A stretch of 64,000 nucleotides of DNA from DASQPA01 sp963757335 (lineage in GTDB: Bacteria > Acidobacteriota > Thermoanaerobaculia > Multivoradales > UBA5704): contig CAVWRJ010000025.1 in assembly GCA_963757335.1 (NCBI GenBank), positions 62,001 through 126,000 on the forward strand, written 5' to 3'. Below, piece after piece: positions 25,486 through 33,064 of the stretch. A model generated the notes under the pieces. That model was not told where the DNA came from. It ran no database searches and worked only from the letters and a program-made list of their open reading frames with translations. Numbering within the stretch: position 1 is the stretch's first letter; each line of letters opens with the position of its first letter. The position numbers and the translations under genes are program-made.

Positions 25486-28170
25486 CTAGTGGCTGTAGAC
25501 GATCCTCCCGTAGAGCGTCCGTCCGTTGATGCCGTAGGGCGTGAACTGCGAGTAGCGCAGAATGCCGCCCAGCGAGTTCTGCGCGAACTGCTTCTCGGGG
25601 TAGACGTCGAAGAGGTTCAAGATTCCGGCCGCGAAGGTGAACCGGCTGAACCGGTAGGAGGCTTCGAGATCGGTGATCCACTTGGGGCTGAAATACTGCT
25701 CGTTGTTGGGATCGACCTGCGGCGAGCAGTACTGGCCGTAGCGCGCCAGCCGGAGGACGCTCCCCACCGCGCCGAGCGACCAGTCGCCAGAGAGGCGGAG
25801 GTTGCTGTTCGGCTGCGAGCACTCCAGGCGCCGCCGCTCCGAGCGGTCGAAGATGACGTTCTGGAAGCCGAGGAGCTGGGTCGGGGTCGCCACCTCGTTG
25901 CCCACCTTGGTGCTGGTGTTGTTGTAGGCCGCCTCCAGGCGCAGGCTGCCGGCCGTAGGGGGGAGCGGCGTCAGGTAGTTGGCGACCAGGTCGTAGCCCT
26001 GCGTCTTGGTGCTGATGGCATTGGTGAAGAAGCGCGCCGCCGACGCTCCGAAAGGGGCGAGGAGGGCGACGATCTTGGGACCGGTCAGGTTGCCGGTCAG
26101 AACGACCCGGTGGTCGATGTCGATGCGGTAGAAGTCGAGGGTCACCGAGAGCGGATTGATCGGGTTCCAGGCGAAGCCGGCGCTGTAGTTCTTCGAGCCC
26201 TCGGCCCTGAGCGGCCGGGCGCCCAGGGTGCGGGCCTGCGGGCTGTCGACCGGGAAGGTGCCGACGTCGAGCGCCACCAAGCCGTTGCCGAGGTTGGCGA
26301 AGGTGGTCGAGGTCGCCGAGTAGTGGGACTGGACGAGCGACGGGGCGCGGAAGCCGGTCGAGGCGGCGCCGCGGAGGGCCAGGCGGTCGAAGAGCTGGTA
26401 GCGCGCCGTCAGCTTGCCGGTCGTCGTGCCGCCGAAGTCGCTGTAGTGCTCGTAGCGTCCGGCGAGCCCCAGCCGCAGCCGGTGGGTGACGTCCCCTTCG
26501 AAGTCGGCGTAGAGGGCGGTGTTGGTGCGGGTGGAGTCGGTGGCGTTGTCCGGCCGCACGCCGGGGAAGACCTGGTCGCCCGGCGCGGCGAGAGTGCCGA
26601 ACTGGGTGGGCTGGCCGCCGTAGATGTAGGAGTCGGGCTCGCCGGCCCCCAGCTTGTAGCGCTCGTTGCGCACCTCGGCGCCGAGCGCGACGTTGAGCGG
26701 CCCGGCGAGGCCGACGCTGAACTCGCGGGTGATGTCGAAGTTGCCGATCGCCTGGCCGAAGGTGTAGTTGCCGGCGTAGAAGCTCGTCTTGTTGGGCGGG
26801 ATGTTGGGTCCGAGCGAGGCGTTCAGGCTGTGCGAGATGTTGAAGTCCATCGAGTTCTGGCCGTACTGGCCCGAGAGGTCCCACGACCAGCCGAACCGGT
26901 CGCCGCGGAGCCCGAAGGTCCCCGAGACGTCGTCGGTCCGGGTGTCGATCAGGGGGAGGAAGCCCTCCGGGTAGATCTGCGGGAAGTTGCGGTCGTCGAG
27001 CGCCCGCCGGTAGAGGCCGGGGGTGACGCCGTAACGCCGGGAGAGGCCGCCGAAGGCATAGAAGAAGGTCGAGTCGTTCGCCGTCACCGGCACCTGCGAG
27101 TTGAAGAAGCCGAGGAGGTCGTGGGTCGACGAGTCGCCCACCCAGTGGCTGGGCTGGGCGAGGGCGTTGTGCCCGCCGTCCCCCTTGACGATCTGGTCGC
27201 GGGTGTCGATCCCGGCCCGGTTGGTGCGGTTCCGGTCGCGCCACTCGACGTCGGCGAAGGCCCAGCCGCGGCCCATCTCCCAGCCGTAGCTCAGGCTGTC
27301 GTCGTTCACCCCGCCGTCGGTCCGGTGCTCGCCGATCCCCTGGTCGGTCTCGGTGCCGCCGTACTGGGCGGAGGCGATGAGCGGCGCCGGGCCGGCCTTC
27401 AGGGCGATGTTGATCACCCCGGCGATGGCGTCCGAGCCGTACTGGGCGGCGGCGCCGTCGCGGAGGATGGTGATCTCCTGGATGGCGGAGACCGGGATGG
27501 CGTTCAGGTCGACCCCCGTCGAGCCGTGGCCGATCGTGGGGTTGATGTGGACGAGGGCGGTCGAGTGCCGGCGCTTGCCGTTGATGAGGACGAGGATCTG
27601 GTCCGAGCCCAGGCCGCGGAGGGTGACCGGCCGGACGACGGCCGAGGCGTCGGCGGTCGTCGTCCGCGGATAATTGAACGAGGGGGCGAGAGCCTCGATG
27701 ATCTGGCTCGTCTCCTTGAACCCCATGTTCTCGATCTGCTTGGCGGTCAGGGTGTCGACCGGCACCGCCTTCTCCGACTCGGTGCCCGCGGCGCGCGAGC
27801 CGACCGTGATCTCCTCGGTGAAGGTATAGCCGAGGGCGAAGTCCTGAGTGGCGGTGCCGGGGGCGAGCGCCACCGTCCGGGTCTGGGGAGTGAGGCCGGA
27901 GGCCGTCACCCGGAGCTCGACCGACTGCCCGGCCGCCGAAGCGGGGAGGGTCAGCATGTAACGGCCGTCCGGGCCGGTCAGGGCGCTGGCCCCGAGCGAC
28001 TCGACGGCGACCCGGGCCCCGGGAAGGGGCTTGCTGTCCTCCTTCGCCATGATCCGGCCGATGAGGACGACGCCCTCGGCCCCCGCGGCCGGGGTCTCCT
28101 GGGCGGTGAGCCCGGCCGACGCCAGGCAGAGGACGAACGACAGCACGGCGAGAATCCAGGTTCTGCGCAT
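25486..28170 (-). CDS. TonB-dependent outer-membrane receptor
   Basis: An 894-residue transporter: signal peptide (WILAVLSFVLCLASAGLTAQ), a carboxypeptidase-regulatory-like domain (~35-115, PLPGARVAVESLGASALTGPDGRY), a plug domain (VPVDTLTAKQIENMGF, RPVTLRGLGSDQILVLINGKRR, ITILRDGAAAQYGSDAIAGVINI) and a beta-barrel ending RTLYGRIVYSH, where the last aromatic-x-x pattern is barrel-like. The substrate is unknown; the plug resembles broad polymer or siderophore receptors. It is the first gene upstream of cheA on the same strand with an 18-base gap, so it may be co-transcribed with the chemosensory genes. Confidence 0.95.
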   Translation of the reverse strand: MRRTWILAVLSFVLCLASAGLTAQETPAAGAEGVVLIGRIMAKEDSKPLPGARVAVESLGASALTGPDGRYMLTLPASAAGQSVELRVTASGLTPQTRTVALAPGTATQDFALGYTFTEEITVGSRAAGTESEKAVPVDTLTAKQIENMGFKETSQIIEALAPSFNYPRTTTADASAVVRPVTLRGLGSDQILVLINGKRRHSTALVHINPTIGHGSTGVDLNAIPVSAIQEITILRDGAAAQYGSDAIAGVINIALKAGPAPLIASAQYGGTETDQGIGEHRTDGGVNDDSLSYGWEMGRGWAFADVEWRDRNRTNRAGIDTRDQIVKGDGGHNALAQPSHWVGDSSTHDLLGFFNSQVPVTANDSTFFYAFGGLSRRYGVTPGLYRRALDDRNFPQIYPEGFLPLIDTRTDDVSGTFGLRGDRFGWSWDLSGQYGQNSMDFNISHSLNASLGPNIPPNKTSFYAGNYTFGQAIGNFDITREFSVGLAGPLNVALGAEVRNERYKLGAGEPDSYIYGGQPTQFGTLAAPGDQVFPGVRPDNATDSTRTNTALYADFEGDVTHRLRLGLAGRYEHYSDFGGTTTGKLTARYQLFDRLALRGAASTGFRAPSLVQSHYSATSTTFANLGNGLVALDVGTFPVDSPQARTLGARPLRAEGSKNYSAGFAWNPINPLSVTLDFYRIDIDHRVVLTGNLTGPKIVALLAPFGASAARFFTNAISTKTQGYDLVANYLTPLPPTAGSLRLEAAYNNTSTKVGNEVATPTQLLGFQNVIFDRSERRRLECSQPNSNLRLSGDWSLGAVGSVLRLARYGQYCSPQVDPNNEQYFSPKWITDLEASYRFSRFTFAAGILNLFDVYPEKQFAQNSLGGILRYSQFTPYGINGRTLYGRIVYSH

Positions 28171-28186
28171 ATCCCTTCCTTCAAGA

Positions 28187-28232
28187 GAGCGGGCTCTACA
28201 GATCTCCCCGGAGAGGGGAACCGAGCCCGCTC
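28187..28232 (-). promoter_or_regulatory. Leader hairpin before the TonB receptor gene
   Basis: GAGCGGGCTC and GAGCCCGCTC form a perfect 10-bp stem enclosing 26 bases, with a smaller CCCC/GGGG stem inside. It lies 17-62 bases upstream of the receptor ATG, so it would be in the mRNA leader. There is no T-run, so it is not a standard terminator. It could control translation or stability. Confidence 0.5.
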
Positions 28233-28347
28233 AGCTATTACGAGAGCTAGTTGGATGCAACTAGGCGAATGATAGCAGAGGAAGGGGGGAGTGGGACAGG
28301 GGTAGGGAGTCGCGGTGGAGTCGCGGATGCAGGAGGGTGAAAGCCGG

Positions 28348-28439
28348 GGTACTGGGTCAGTTTGAAATCCGAGGACGGACGACTGGCTGCGCGAAGCGCC
28401 CGAAGGAGGCCGCCCGCAGGTTCAAAATGACCCAGTACC
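28348..28439 (+). repeat. Structured repeat, copy B (92-bp MITE with 9-bp target duplication)
   Basis: Best preserved copy of the family. The 19-base arms start GGTACTGGGTCAG and end TGACCCAGTACC and pair at 18 of 19 positions; the shared ~52-base core lies between them. TGAAAGCCG flanks it at 28338-28346 and 28440-28448, a target-site duplication. The terminal GGTACTGG/CCAGTACC is identical to the ends of the IS1-type transposon at 31,320-35,572, suggesting mobilisation by the same kind of transposase. Confidence 0.8.
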
Positions 28440-28521
28440 TGAAAGCCGTCCCCGTCGGTCTGGCAGCATCCGTTGCGGCCGCTGCTGCCGGCAAAGCGGC
28501 TTGCGCTATGCTCCGCGCCCT

Positions 28522-29841
28522 ATGGAAATCCAGGACCTCTCCCCGGCCGCCCTCTGTGACCTCCTCGCCCGCGAGGGGGTCCGACGCTTCTCTCTCGTCT
28601 GGGACCCGGAGAGCGAGCGCGTCGTCGCCTCGCACCCCCTGGTCGAGCCGCTCGCCCGGCTCCTCGAAGGGGACCGCCGGGACTTCGATCGTCACGAAGG
28701 GGTGTTCGTCCAGGTGGCTCCCGAGACCGGGGTGCTCCAGGGGGCCTTCGTCCACCGCACCTGCCGCGGCCAGGGGGCGGGCGGGGTCCGCTTCTGGACC
28801 TATGGCACGGTCGGGGAGTACCTCTGGGACGGCCTGCGCCTGGCGAAGGGAATGACTCTCAAGAACGCCCTCGCCGGCCTCTGGTGGGGGGGCGGCAAGG
28901 GGGTGATCGCGCGGGGGACCGGGCAGGCGGAGGAGCCGGCGGCGCGGCGCCGGATCTACGAGGAGTACGGCAGCTTTCTCACCTCTCTCCGCGGCGCCTA
29001 CGTGTCGGCGGAGGACGTCGGCACCTCGGTCGAGGACATGGCCGCGGTCTACTCGCGGACCCGTTTCACCACCTGCATCCCCCCGGCGCTCGGCGGCAGC
29101 GGCAACCCCTCGACGCCCACCGCCCGCGGGGTCGTGCGCGGCATGGAGGCGGCCCTCGCCCACCTCGGGCGGGGGAGTCTCGCCGGCAAGACCGTGGCGG
29201 TTCAGGGACTGGGGCACGTCGGCGAGCCGCTCGTCGGGTTCCTCCGCGAGCGTGGGGTGGCGCGGGTGGTGGGCTCGGACGTCGATCCGGCGCGCTGTGC
29301 GGCGCTCCGCGACCGCTTCCCTTCGGGGGACGGCTTCACCCTGGACGTCCGGGCGACCGACCGGGGCGACAACTCGATCCTCGCCGAGCCGGCCGACATC
29401 GTGGCCCCCTGCGCCACGGGTGGGGTCCTGTCGCCGGCGACCATCCCTAAGATCCAGGCGCCGATCGTCTGCGGCGCTGCCAACAACCAGCTCTTGGACC
29501 CCGAGCGCGACGACCTCCTCCTCGCCGCGCGCGGCATCCTCTACCTGCCGGACTTCCTCGTCAACCGGATGGGGATCGTCCACTGCGCCGACGAGCAGTA
29601 CGGCTCGCTCGCCGCAGACCCGAAGATCGAGGCCCACCTGGGCGACGCCTGGGAGAACAGCATCTACAACCTGTCGCTCGCGGTCCTCAAGGAGGCGCGG
29701 ACGACGGGCGAGCCGCCCGCCCGGGTGGCCCTCCGCCTGGCGGAGGAGCGCTCGCGCGAGATCCATCCTCTCTGGGGACACCGGGGAGCGACGATCCTCC
29801 GCTCCCTGGTCGCCGACGGCTGGTCTTCCAGCTCTAGTTGA
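28522..29841 (+). CDS. Glu/Leu/Phe/Val dehydrogenase family protein
   Basis: NAD(P)-dependent oxidative deamination of an amino acid. The substrate Lys region is MTLKNALAGLWWGGGKGVI, the catalytic Asp region YVSAEDVGTSVEDM, and the Rossmann loop TVAVQGLGHVGEPLVGFL. These match leucine/phenylalanine/valine dehydrogenases better than glutamate dehydrogenase. With 439 residues it is longer than typical leucine dehydrogenases, mostly at the N-terminus (~1-80) and the C-terminus. The ATG at 28522 is chosen over one 21 bases upstream because the family-like sequence starts there. The exact substrate is open. Confidence 0.88.
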   Translation: MEIQDLSPAALCDLLAREGVRRFSLVWDPESERVVASHPLVEPLARLLEGDRRDFDRHEGVFVQVAPETGVLQGAFVHRTCRGQGAGGVRFWTYGTVGEYLWDGLRLAKGMTLKNALAGLWWGGGKGVIARGTGQAEEPAARRRIYEEYGSFLTSLRGAYVSAEDVGTSVEDMAAVYSRTRFTTCIPPALGGSGNPSTPTARGVVRGMEAALAHLGRGSLAGKTVAVQGLGHVGEPLVGFLRERGVARVVGSDVDPARCAALRDRFPSGDGFTLDVRATDRGDNSILAEPADIVAPCATGGVLSPATIPKIQAPIVCGAANNQLLDPERDDLLLAARGILYLPDFLVNRMGIVHCADEQYGSLAADPKIEAHLGDAWENSIYNLSLAVLKEARTTGEPPARVALRLAEERSREIHPLWGHRGATILRSLVADGWSSSSS

Positions 29842-29851
29842 ACTCGTTCAA
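29838..29851. promoter_or_regulatory. Operator 1, TTGAACTCGTTCAA
   Basis: A 6-2-6 palindrome just upstream of the -35 box of the small membrane protein gene. A second copy lies at 29897-29910. A TetR-type regulator is encoded 500 bases downstream, which makes it the likely ligand of these sites. Confidence 0.65.
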
Positions 29852-29859
29852 AATTCTCC

Positions 29860-29889
29860 TTGACAGGCCTCCGGCAGGGGGCCTATGCT
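29860..29889 (+). promoter_or_regulatory. Sigma-70 type promoter of the membrane protein-tetR unit
   Basis: TTGACA at 29860-29865 and TATGCT at 29884-29889 with an 18-base spacer. It is bracketed by the two TTGAAC-GTTCAA operators, so a repressor bound to both would block it. Confidence 0.7.
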
Positions 29890-29896
29890 CTCTCTG

Positions 29897-29910
29897 TTGA
29901 ACGTGTTCAA
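29897..29910. promoter_or_regulatory. Operator 2, TTGAACGTGTTCAA
   Basis: Second copy of the palindrome, just downstream of the -10 box near the expected transcription start and 17 bases before the ATG at 29928. Centre-to-centre distance to operator 1 is 59 bases. Confidence 0.65.
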
Positions 29911-29927
29911 AACAGAAAGGGGAGAGC

Positions 29928-30311
29928 ATGAACTTCACCGTCGCGACCTACTTCGCATACCTGGTGATCAGCATTGCCCTGACCGTCTGGGTGGGGCGGA
30001 CCCTGTTCAAGAACGGCCGCGTCTTCTTGGTCGACGTCTTCGCCGGCAACGAGCCGCTGGCAGACTCGACCAACCATCTCCTGGTCGTCGGCTTCTATCT
30101 CGTCAACCTCGGCTACGTGGCCTTCGCCCTCACCCTCGGCCGCGACCTCCTCGACCTGCGGGGCTCGATCGAGGCGCTGTCGGGAAAGGTGGGCGGCGTG
30201 CTCCTCGTCCTCGGCCTCATGCACTTCGCCAATCTCTACGTCTTCAACCGGGTGCGGCGGCGGGCCATCGAGGAGTCGAGCAGCGGCCTCGCGGTGGGGG
30301 CGCGGGGATGA
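29928..30311 (+). CDS. Small membrane protein under TetR control
   Basis: A 127-residue protein with three hydrophobic segments: TYFAYLVISIALTVWVG (~6-22), STNHLLVVGFYLVNLGYVAFALTL (~47-70) and VGGVLLVLGLMHFANLYVF (~88-106). The C-terminus is basic and then acidic. The ribosome binding site AAGGGGAGAG is strong. I do not recognise the family. It is the first gene of a unit with the tetR gene 44 bases downstream; the promoter and both operators lie directly in front of it. It may be part of a stress or efflux response, but nothing in the sequence says which. Confidence 0.75.
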   Translation: MNFTVATYFAYLVISIALTVWVGRTLFKNGRVFLVDVFAGNEPLADSTNHLLVVGFYLVNLGYVAFALTLGRDLLDLRGSIEALSGKVGGVLLVLGLMHFANLYVFNRVRRRAIEESSSGLAVGARG

Positions 30312-30355
30312 CGATGCACGCTCGGTAAGGCCGTTCCTGGGTTACATTGGAGCGG

Positions 30356-31112
30356 ATGGAAGGATCGGCAGCAGCGGCAGCACCGGCACCGGCGAAGACG
30401 CGGAAGGGGGAGCAGACCCGGGAGCAGATCCTGGAGACCGCGCTCGACCTCTTCCGCCAGCAGGGGTACGAGCAGACGACCATGCGCGCCATCGCGCAGG
30501 CGGCAGGGGTGGCGGTGGGCAACGCCTACTACTACTTCCGTTCCAAGGAGCACCTGATCCAGGCCTTCTACGGCCGGCTCCACGAGGATCACTTAGCCGC
30601 CTGCGTGACCGCTCCTCGCCCGCGAGCACGGCTTCAAGGCCCGTCTCCTCGCCGTCCTCCGGACGAAGATCGAGACCGCCATGCCGTACCACCGCTTCTC
30701 GGCCGTCCTCTTCAAGACCGCCGCCGACCCGGCGAGCCCGCTCAACCCCTTCAGTCTCGACTCCGAGCCCACCCGCCGGCAGGGGATCGATCTCTTCGAG
30801 CAGGTCGTCGCCGGGGCGAAGCTCAAGCTCCCGAAGGAGGTCCGCGCCGAGCTGCCCTACCTCCTCTGGCTCTACGAGATGGGGATCATCCTCTTCTGGC
30901 TCCACGACGCCTCGGCCGGCTGTGCCCGCACCTACCGCCTGATCGACAAGTCGGTGCCGCTGGTCAGCCGGCTGGTCGCCCTCGCCCGGTTCCCCGTCGC
31001 CCGGCTGTTCCTCCGCCCGGCGCTCGCCCTGGTAGCGGACCTCCGCGCCCCGCTGCCCGCCCTGCCGACGAAGCCGCCCGCCCCGGCCGGCGACGCCGAG
31101 CCCCCGGCCTAG
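30356..31112 (+). CDS. TetR-family regulator (frameshifted)
   Basis: The N-terminal HTH is clear: REQILETALDLFRQQGYEQ, TTMRAIAQAAGVAVGNAYYYF and RSKEHLIQAFY (~20-75). The ligand-binding half is in another frame (KIETAMPYHRFSAVLF onwards to EPPA). One extra base at about 30600-30612 explains the break; corrected length is 251 residues. A TTG at 30347 is an alternative start. The first residues, GSAAAAAPAPA, come from a 9-base-periodic patch. It most likely represses the unit in front of it through the TTGAAC-N2-GTTCAA sites. The 21-bp repeat array begins 20 bases after its stop. Confidence 0.85.
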
Positions 31113-31132
31113 GGTCACGGCTGAATCGACGG

Positions 31133-31319
31133 ATTCCTGAAAGACTTTCCACGAGTTTCCGAGGACTTTCCACGAGTTCCCGAAGACTTTCCACGAGTTC
31201 CTGAGGACTTTCCACGAGTTCCTGAAGACTTTCCACGAGTTCCTGAGGACTTTCCGCGGGTTCCCGAAGACTTTCCTCGGGTTCCCGAGGACTTTCCACG
31301 GGTTCCTGAGGACTTTCCA
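31133..31319. repeat. 21-bp tandem repeat array, left part
   Basis: About nine copies of a 21-base unit close to GACTTTCCACGAGTTCCTGA plus one base. The array is cut by the transposon at 31320 and resumes at 35573; the joined sequence keeps the 21-base phase when the element and one copy of its 8-bp duplication are removed. The unit is seven codons long and no stop occurs in several frames, but no protein can be assigned with confidence. Confidence 0.9.
31312..31319. repeat. Target-site duplication, left (ACTTTCCA)
   Basis: Eight bases directly outside the left terminal inverted repeat, identical to 35573-35580 directly outside the right one. The 21-bp repeats also contain this octamer, so the duplication could in principle be chance, but the phase continuity of the array supports a real duplication. 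Confidence 0.75.
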
Positions 31320-31343
31320 GGTACTGGCCTAAGAGTCTGTTGG
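31320..31343 (+). repeat. Left terminal inverted repeat of the transposon
   Basis: 24 bases starting GGTACTGGCCTAAGAG and ending CTGTTGG; exact inverse of 35549-35572. A further ~20 bases inward match the right end at about 12 positions. Confidence 0.9.
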
Positions 31344-31490
31344 CGCTACTCCCGCCTAACTGACGCCCCTGCCCTGCGGTAGCTTCCTCCCCCTGTAAGG
31401 GGGGAAGCGTTCCCCTCCGCCGAAGAGAGACGGCCCGACGAAGTGCTAGACACGCCTCGCCGAGCCTGACCGAGCACAGGAGCTTGCCCT

Positions 31491-31825
31491 ATGCCCAGCT
31501 TGCCGCAGTCTATCCCGCCCCCGCCCCCCATCGACCTCTCCCAGGTCACAGAGACCACGCGCCGAGCCTCTACGACGCGGTGGTCTCGATCCACTTCAAC
31601 CCGACCCCGGAGGAGGTCGCCGAAGCCCGCCGGAAAGAAGAGTGGTTCCAGCGCTACGATCCCGACGAAGCCCGTGTCACGGTCGGATACCTCGCCGGCC
31701 GGTGGTTCGTCTACTGGCGACTCTGGGACGCCGAGGACAACTGCCCCGAGGATCAGGAATGGGAGATTCTCCGCGTCGAAGCGCAACCCTCCGCACCCTT
31801 CGGGGTCGAGTTCTACGAAGTATGA
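31491..31825 (+). CDS. Cargo gene 1, hypothetical (frameshifted)
   Basis: ATG 31491 with AGGAG 8 bases upstream starts MPSLPQSIPPPPPIDL; about 70 bases later the frame must change, after which the sequence is YDAVVSIHFNPTPEEVAEA, EEWFQRYDPDEARVTVGYLAG and ends GVEFYEV. A single missing base near 31555-31570 would give 111 residues. The alternative, a TTG at 31484, needs no frameshift but lies against the ribosome binding site and yields an unnatural N-terminus. No family is recognised. Its stop overlaps the next ATG (ATGA), so it belongs to a coupled cassette of three. Confidence 0.6.
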
Positions 31826-32145
31826 GCGGCTCATGGAACGCTCACGACCGATTGAACGCCCGGATGGCGGCCTGCAAAGGCAACTACAGCCCCCACCGCT
31901 ACACCCTCCGCGTAGACGACGACCATGCCCGCTGGCGGTACCGTCTCGCCGCGTCCGGCTTCGGCATGCAGGTCCCCGACTTCTTCATCTTCTGTACCGA
32001 GTACGTGATCCGGCATCGCCGGGAGTTGAAGGAGGTCCGCCGAACCATCCGCCTGAAGGAAGCCGCGATGCGTCGCGAGAAGCGGCGCCGGCAGTTGGAA
32101 GACAAGAGAGAGCGGCGGGAGGCGCTCAAGCGATGGAGAGGGTAA
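31822..32145 (+). CDS. Cargo gene 2, hypothetical basic protein
   Basis: A 107-residue product with MSGSWNAHDRLNARMAACKG at the start, YTLRVDDDHARWRYRLAASG in the middle and a long, highly basic helix at the end (LKEAAMRREKRRRQLEDKR). The first part resembles nothing I can name; the tail suggests nucleic-acid contact or a coiled coil. It overlaps cargo gene 1 by 4 bases and cargo gene 3 by 13 bases. The tight overlaps indicate that the three products act together. Confidence 0.65.
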   Translation: MSGSWNAHDRLNARMAACKGNYSPHRYTLRVDDDHARWRYRLAASGFGMQVPDFFIFCTEYVIRHRRELKEVRRTIRLKEAAMRREKRRRQLEDKRERREALKRWRG

Positions 32146-32591
32146 CCGTAGCCTCGTACACCGTCCGCGCCACGATGGAGCAGGCGACTCGCTGGAACCG
32201 GCAATCTACCGCTGATGGGCATAGGGCGGTCGGGACCTGGCTTGCAGAGGCGGTCGATACCTACATGAAGGTGCGGGCCCGGGCGGGCCGTCCGCTGCCG
32301 CTCGCCTGGCATCACGGGGTGCTCCCGCTGGTAGTCCTCTCGACCGGCGGGGAGCTGCGCAACGTCCGGGGGATGATCTCTCCACCCTTCGGGCACTTCC
32401 GGGGCTCGGGGGCCGGCCCCTGCCGCATCGCGGGGTGGACGCTCCTCTACCTGCCAACCGGCCGGATCATCGCCAGCGTCCGGACTTCAAAGCAGGCGAA
32501 GGAGCTGGCGGCCGAGCTGGCACCTGTCTACGTCCGGGATGAGGCTACCGCGCTCGGGATCGCCGAGCGGCATATGAGGGAGGCGATGTAG
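32133..32591 (+). CDS. Cargo gene 3, hypothetical protein
   Basis: A 152-residue product. The N-terminal part (RATMEQATRWNRQSTADGHR, WLAEAVDTYMKVRAR) looks like a ribbon-helix-helix-type start with two helices; the rest (LAWHHGVLPLVVLSTGGELRNVRG, GWTLLYLPTGRIIASVRTSKQAKELAAELA) alternates strands and a helix. I do not recognise the family. It ends the cassette and is followed by an intrinsic terminator 29 bases downstream. Confidence 0.65.
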   Translation: MERVTVASYTVRATMEQATRWNRQSTADGHRAVGTWLAEAVDTYMKVRARAGRPLPLAWHHGVLPLVVLSTGGELRNVRGMISPPFGHFRGSGAGPCRIAGWTLLYLPTGRIIASVRTSKQAKELAAELAPVYVRDEATALGIAERHMREAM

Positions 32592-32619
32592 GGGCGGGAG
32601 GGATGTTGTAGAAGCCCAG

Positions 32620-32656
32620 GGGCCGGTTCCGAAAAGGGACCGGCCCGTTACTTTTA
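32620..32656 (+). terminator. Intrinsic terminator of the cargo cassette
   Basis: GGGCCGGTTCC pairs with GGGACCGGCCC (one wobble) around the loop GAAAA, followed by GTTACTTTT. It sits just after the last of the three overlapping genes. Confidence 0.75.
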
Positions 32657-32700
32657 GTAGCATCTTGCTACCGATCTACCCATGTGTTACCGTTCTACTC

Positions 32701-32838
32701 ATGGAAGAAAATCTCGCTAAGCTTTGTACCCTCGCCGAACGAATGACTTACTTGCTTGAGTTGCTCGTAAAACTTAAGCTAAAAGAAATGAGGGATCATC
32801 AATCTTCCTCAATCTCGGCTTCGTGTTCCCGATCATAG
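32701..32838 (+). CDS. Possible short ORF, 45 residues
   Basis: Low-GC ORF starting MEENLAKLCTLAERMTYLL with a helical, Leu/Lys-rich sequence. No ribosome binding site is visible. A small inverted repeat (GTAGC-ATCTT-GCTAC, 32657-32671) lies upstream. Its 3' end overlaps the convergent gene at 32799, so it may be spurious. Confidence 0.25.
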   Translation: MEENLAKLCTLAERMTYLLELLVKLKLKEMRDHQSSSISASCSRS

Positions 32839-33026
32839 TTAGCGCATGCCTGCTCGCAGATTTTCGCAATTTCTTGGCGCAAATTACGATCGGCGTGCAT
32901 AAAGTCGGTCAGGAAATCCACTAGTGGCATCCCAGGATAGTGCAGTTGGATGGTTTCGCGGGCCATTTCTCCTCGCTTGAAGTTGACCGTGCGGGCCCTT
33001 AACTTAGCGGGATCGGTTGGCTTCAT
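32799..33026 (-). CDS. Small hypothetical protein downstream of the transposase
   Basis: A 75-residue product, MKPTDPAKLRARTVNFKRGE to EHEAEIEED. AGGGA and GGAGG lie 7-10 bases before the ATG. It is predicted to be mostly helical (LVDFLTDFMHADRNLRQEIAKI) with a conserved-looking cysteine pair (CEQAC). It starts 38 bases after the transposase stop on the same strand and so is probably co-transcribed with it. It may be an accessory of transposition. No family is recognised. Confidence 0.6.
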   Translation of the reverse strand: MKPTDPAKLRARTVNFKRGEMARETIQLHYPGMPLVDFLTDFMHADRNLRQEIAKICEQACANYDREHEAEIEED

Positions 33027-33064
33027 TGACGGTTCCCTCCTTTTCTTCCTCCTAGCATAGCGTC

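Noticed and set aside
25048..28272. A 1,074-codon open frame on the plus strand across the TonB receptor
   Set aside because: It is antisense to a receptor with signal peptide, plug and barrel; its own translation is low complexity and without domains, as expected in very GC-rich DNA.
28171..28347. A cobalamin riboswitch in front of the TonB receptor
   Set aside because: The conserved B12-box and core sequences are not recognisable; only a simple stem is present.
31133..31319. The 21-bp array as a CRISPR
   Set aside because: Units are directly joined without unique spacers, are shorter than typical repeats and no cas genes are present.
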